From a virus, in IMG/VR virus record IMGVR_UViG_3300010885_044285, positions 1 through 21,880 of that record: a DNA stretch of 21,880 nt; one strand, written 5' to 3'. The first letter of the stretch is position 1. Each line of letters opens with the position of its first letter. Positions 19,225 through 21,880 of this stretch are shown piece after piece. The translations under genes were made by a program, and so were the position numbers. Under the pieces are notes generated by a model, which had not been told where the DNA came from, made no database searches, and was given only the letters and a program-made list of their open reading frames with translations.

Positions 19225-21880
19225 TATCGTCCTCCAACCTTAGTAATTGTACCACTCATCTTTTGAGTTGTAGCAATTTTTCTAAATGCATCATTGATAG
19301 CATTCTCTATATCTACACTGGAATCAACATTAGCAATATGTATTCCGCCGAGTTCATAGTTATTTACAACTGTAGATGCAGATGCTCCCATATTTGAATA
19401 AGCATCTCCAATTTTTATTGAGCCATTTGGTGAAGGGAATGACATTCTAGATAAAATATTAGATGTTCCTGAAGCACCTATCATATGGCCAAATGATGGT
19501 ATGTCTAATATTTCTGGACCTTGTTCTCCAACAAGATATCTTCCTGGTGGAGTAGTTCCTGCTTGTGCTTTTGGAGGAATTGGTACTTTTGAAACTTTTA
19601 CATTTGACCCAGCAACCCTATCTATTTTCCACTCAACACCATCTTTATCAAGAAAAGTTTGGCCTTCCCAAGTTTTTGTGGTTCCTCCATTATTTCTTTT
19701 TTCTATTCCACTGTATTTTAATTGCCCCATTGATATTGATCCATCACTTAGGTCTAGGTTTGTTTTTTTGGGTGTAGGACGTGATGCTCCGCCGCCAGTA
19801 CTTCCGCCAGCACCATTTTTCTTAAGCCACTCTAGCAATTGGCCTATTACTTCATTAGTATTTGTTATTGTCTCAAGAACAGGCTTTGGAACAGAACTTA
19901 CTGCATTTATTTTTTTATCTGCTGCGTCATTTTTATCTGTTAGGTTTTTGACAACAAGTTGTAATCTTTCTACTTCTTTTTCATTTGGAGTTACTGTTTT
20001 TTCAGCCTTATATTGACTTGTAGTATTGGCAAGTTGTTGTCTTAACTGATTTGCTTCTAGGTAGTTACCTGTAGCAACCGCTTGTCTAATCTTGTTTTCT
20101 ATATCGGTTTTAGAAGCCATATAGTCTTGCTGTTTTTTTAATTCATCTGTTTGTTTTTTCTCTGCTTTTACTTTATCTTCAGCTACCTGAAGTTGTTTTT
20201 TTGCAATTTCTAGTAAACTTTTTGAATCAACCAAAACTGCAGCAGCAGCTCTTGATTTAGCTTTTTCATATTCAGCCATTTTTGCTGCATTTCTTAATGC
20301 AACTGCTTGGGCTTCTTTTTGTAATGCCCCTCTTACTGTTACGTTATAATAATCATAATCAGATTGGCCATCTTTTTTTGACGCTATTTGCGATGCTCTT
20401 GCAAGTATTATTGCTTGCTGTACAGAAAGTCCAGCTGCTTGAGCCTGAGTAATTAGGTTTGATAACTCAACATCACCTGCATTTTTAGCAGCTATTGCTA
20501 ACAGATTAAATGCTTCTGCTGTATTTCCAACTACATCTTGTAAAATTTTTGCTTGAGCAATAGCGCTAGACCAACTTGTATTGAGATCAAGAATTGTATT
20601 AACAACATTTAAAGTGCTATCAGCATAAGTCTTTTGTCTTGAATTAAGACTATCATAAGAACGAACAAAAGGTGAAATATATCCACTTTGCTGTTTTGTT
20701 TTTTCTAGCCAAGTCTCTGTTGCTGTAGCAACATCTTTTGTATCGGCTGTAATTGTTTTTAATGCTTGTGATAAATACTGTGTTTTTCCTGCATATGTTA
20801 ACATTGCAGTAACCATGTCTTTTACTTTTGTTGGATCCATTCCATTAGCAACTTGTGATGCTGCAAATTGTCTAGCAGTACCTATAACACTGCTGGCTGT
20901 ATCAGATTTTTTAATTAAATCAGAAACTTGCTTTAAGCTTGAAGAACTATCAAGGGCTGCTATTCTATCAACATTTGCCTGTAAATCAGTTATTGATTTT
21001 GTAGTCTCTGTTACACTTTTTGCAAAGCTATGTATTTTGGGTTCTTGATTTTTTAAAGTACCGCCAAACATATCTATTGCATCAGCACTTGCTTTAAATG
21101 TTGATCTTACTGTTTGCTCGTGTTCTCTTTCTGCTTTCATCAATGATGTTATTCCGCCATATGCAACACCAAGTGCTGCACCTATTGCTGCACCTTGTGG
21201 GCCAAACATCATTCCCATTCCCGCTCCCATTGAAGCTGAGCCAGCAATAGACGATGCTGCTGAGCCTTGTGGCAGGGCTGAAGCAAGCATTTGTCCACCC
21301 ATAACAAGACCCATACCTGCGCCAAACTTTAAAGATCTTCTTCTTGCTGCTTTTTTCTGTGCTTTTTCTTCTGCTTTTTGCTGTACTGCCATTATGTCAT
21401 TTGACATTGGTTCTGCGGCATCATCAATTTCTTTACCTTTTGCTTTACCCACCATTTTAGAGAGCCATCCTCTATTTTTTGTTCCCCCATACCCGCTAGA
21501 CTCATAAAATGATTGAGTTCTAAGTTTTTTTCCTTCTAAATCTGTTCTTGCAACTGTCTTACCATTACTGATAATGTTATAGGCATTTCCACTTTCAGTT
21601 AATTCTCTAGTAAGGGATCCATCTGCTAAACCTTTTCTAACTGCGGCGGCTGAAACTTTTGTTCTTATTACGCCAACTTGTTGCGACGCTGCATGAAGAG
21701 CTGCTGCAGCCTCTGCATGTGCTCCACCTAATTTTTTAGACTCTGCTATAACCTGTTGAGTTGCTTTAATTAAAATTGGATCGTTTACTTTTTGCTCTGC
21801 AGTTCCTTTTGCAATAGTTATTGCTCTTTCTCCTATTTTTCTTTCAAGGTCATCTACTGCTGCAGCCATTTTTGGATTAT
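19224..21880 (-). CDS. tape measure protein, 5' end probably outside the window
   Basis: At least 881 aa, determining tail length and present inside the tail tube. Counted from the ATG at 21869: helical, Ala-rich residues 1-80; a Gly/Ala/Met hydrophobic region at 181-245 (LKFGAGMGLVMGGQMLASAL, then MGAGMGMMFGPQGAAIGAAL) that could span a membrane; long coiled coil around 520-660; a Gly/Ser linker with GAGGSTGGG; and a C-terminal GRYLVGEQGPEILDIPSFGH, the GE-x-GPE motif common at tape-measure ends. The reading frame is open to the window edge, and the 11 bases before the first ATG (ATAATCCAAAA) hold no ribosome-binding site, so the true start is probably upstream. It ends by overlapping the next ATG by one base. 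Confidence 0.88.
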   Translation of the reverse strand, partial: NPKMAAAVDDLERKIGERAITIAKGTAEQKVNDPILIKATQQVIAESKKLGGAHAEAAAALHAASQQVGVIRTKVSAAAVRKGLADGSLTRELTESGNAYNIISNGKTVARTDLEGKKLRTQSFYESSGYGGTKNRGWLSKMVGKAKGKEIDDAAEPMSNDIMAVQQKAEEKAQKKAARRRSLKFGAGMGLVMGGQMLASALPQGSAASSIAGSASMGAGMGMMFGPQGAAIGAALGVAYGGITSLMKAEREHEQTVRSTFKASADAIDMFGGTLKNQEPKIHSFAKSVTETTKSITDLQANVDRIAALDSSSSLKQVSDLIKKSDTASSVIGTARQFAASQVANGMDPTKVKDMVTAMLTYAGKTQYLSQALKTITADTKDVATATETWLEKTKQQSGYISPFVRSYDSLNSRQKTYADSTLNVVNTILDLNTSWSSAIAQAKILQDVVGNTAEAFNLLAIAAKNAGDVELSNLITQAQAAGLSVQQAIILARASQIASKKDGQSDYDYYNVTVRGALQKEAQAVALRNAAKMAEYEKAKSRAAAAVLVDSKSLLEIAKKQLQVAEDKVKAEKKQTDELKKQQDYMASKTDIENKIRQAVATGNYLEANQLRQQLANTTSQYKAEKTVTPNEKEVERLQLVVKNLTDKNDAADKKINAVSSVPKPVLETITNTNEVIGQLLEWLKKNGAGGSTGGGASRPTPKKTNLDLSDGSISMGQLKYSGIEKRNNGGTTKTWEGQTFLDKDGVEWKIDRVAGSNVKVSKVPIPPKAQAGTTPPGRYLVGEQGPEILDIPSFGHMIGASGTSNILSRMSFPSPNGSIKIGDAYSNMGASASTVVNNYELGGIHIANVDSSVDIENAINDAFRKIATTQKMSGTITKVGGR

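Noticed and set aside
19501-20016. 171-aa open frame on the plus strand
   Set aside because: Antisense to the tape-measure C-terminal region, with no start signals; Phe/Ser/Pro-rich composition typical of shadow frames.
1-21880. tRNA genes, CRISPR arrays, insertion sequences, integrase or attachment sites
   Set aside because: I looked for cloverleaf-like segments, spaced direct repeats and transposase or recombinase motifs and saw none; the gaps between genes are too short for most of these.

Overview
The window is a gene-dense piece of a tailed-phage (or prophage) genome. The base composition is AT-rich, every credible gene lies on the minus strand, and neighbouring genes overlap by a few bases or sit less than 70 bases apart. 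No stretch above 100 bases lacks a gene. A tape measure protein followed by tail-tip proteins, with no sheath or baseplate-wedge genes in view, suggests a long non-contractile tail (siphovirus-like). The 164-residue tail protein, with its MADGTLRR-type segment, and the very large tail-tip protein resemble what I recall from phages of actinobacteria. A low-GC, possibly freshwater, actinobacterial host is therefore a guess, not a demonstration.

Read in the direction of transcription (right to left), the layout is as follows. (1) 21880-9882, tail module: tape measure, a 164-aa tail protein, a 1310-aa tail-tip/hub protein with sugar-binding-like folds, then four Ser/Thr/Gly-rich tail or fibre proteins. 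One of these carries a 14-cysteine insert. (2) 9860-7908, small genes translated as an overlapping chain (TAGTG, TAATG and longer overlaps): an 86-aa protein, a six-cysteine protein, two short coiled-coil proteins (one of only 58 aa), a duplicated-module protein, a lectin-like protein and an HNH endonuclease. (3) 7855-6682, a calcineurin-like phosphoesterase under a near-consensus promoter, then a holin-like membrane protein. (4) 6661-1, a replication operon: zinc ribbon, HTH protein, two small conserved proteins, possible helicase loader, DnaB-like helicase, 93-aa protein, CHC2/TOPRIM primase, gp32-like single-strand-binding protein, and a bacterial-type C-family DNA polymerase that runs off the left edge.

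The replication genes would form a largely self-sufficient phage replisome: helicase with loader, primase, SSB and a polymerase whose PHP domain keeps all nine metal ligands. The tail genes suggest a particle with many carbohydrate-binding surfaces.

The main regulatory signal is a set of promoter-like sites at gene ends. Two (9881-9910 and 7882-7911) have a perfect TTGACA box, an 18-base spacer and a perfect or one-mismatch -10. Others pair TATAAT with a weaker -35 or an extended TGn -10. Several use the stop codon of the upstream gene as part of the -10. No tRNA, rRNA, CRISPR array, insertion sequence, integrase or convincing intrinsic terminator was seen.
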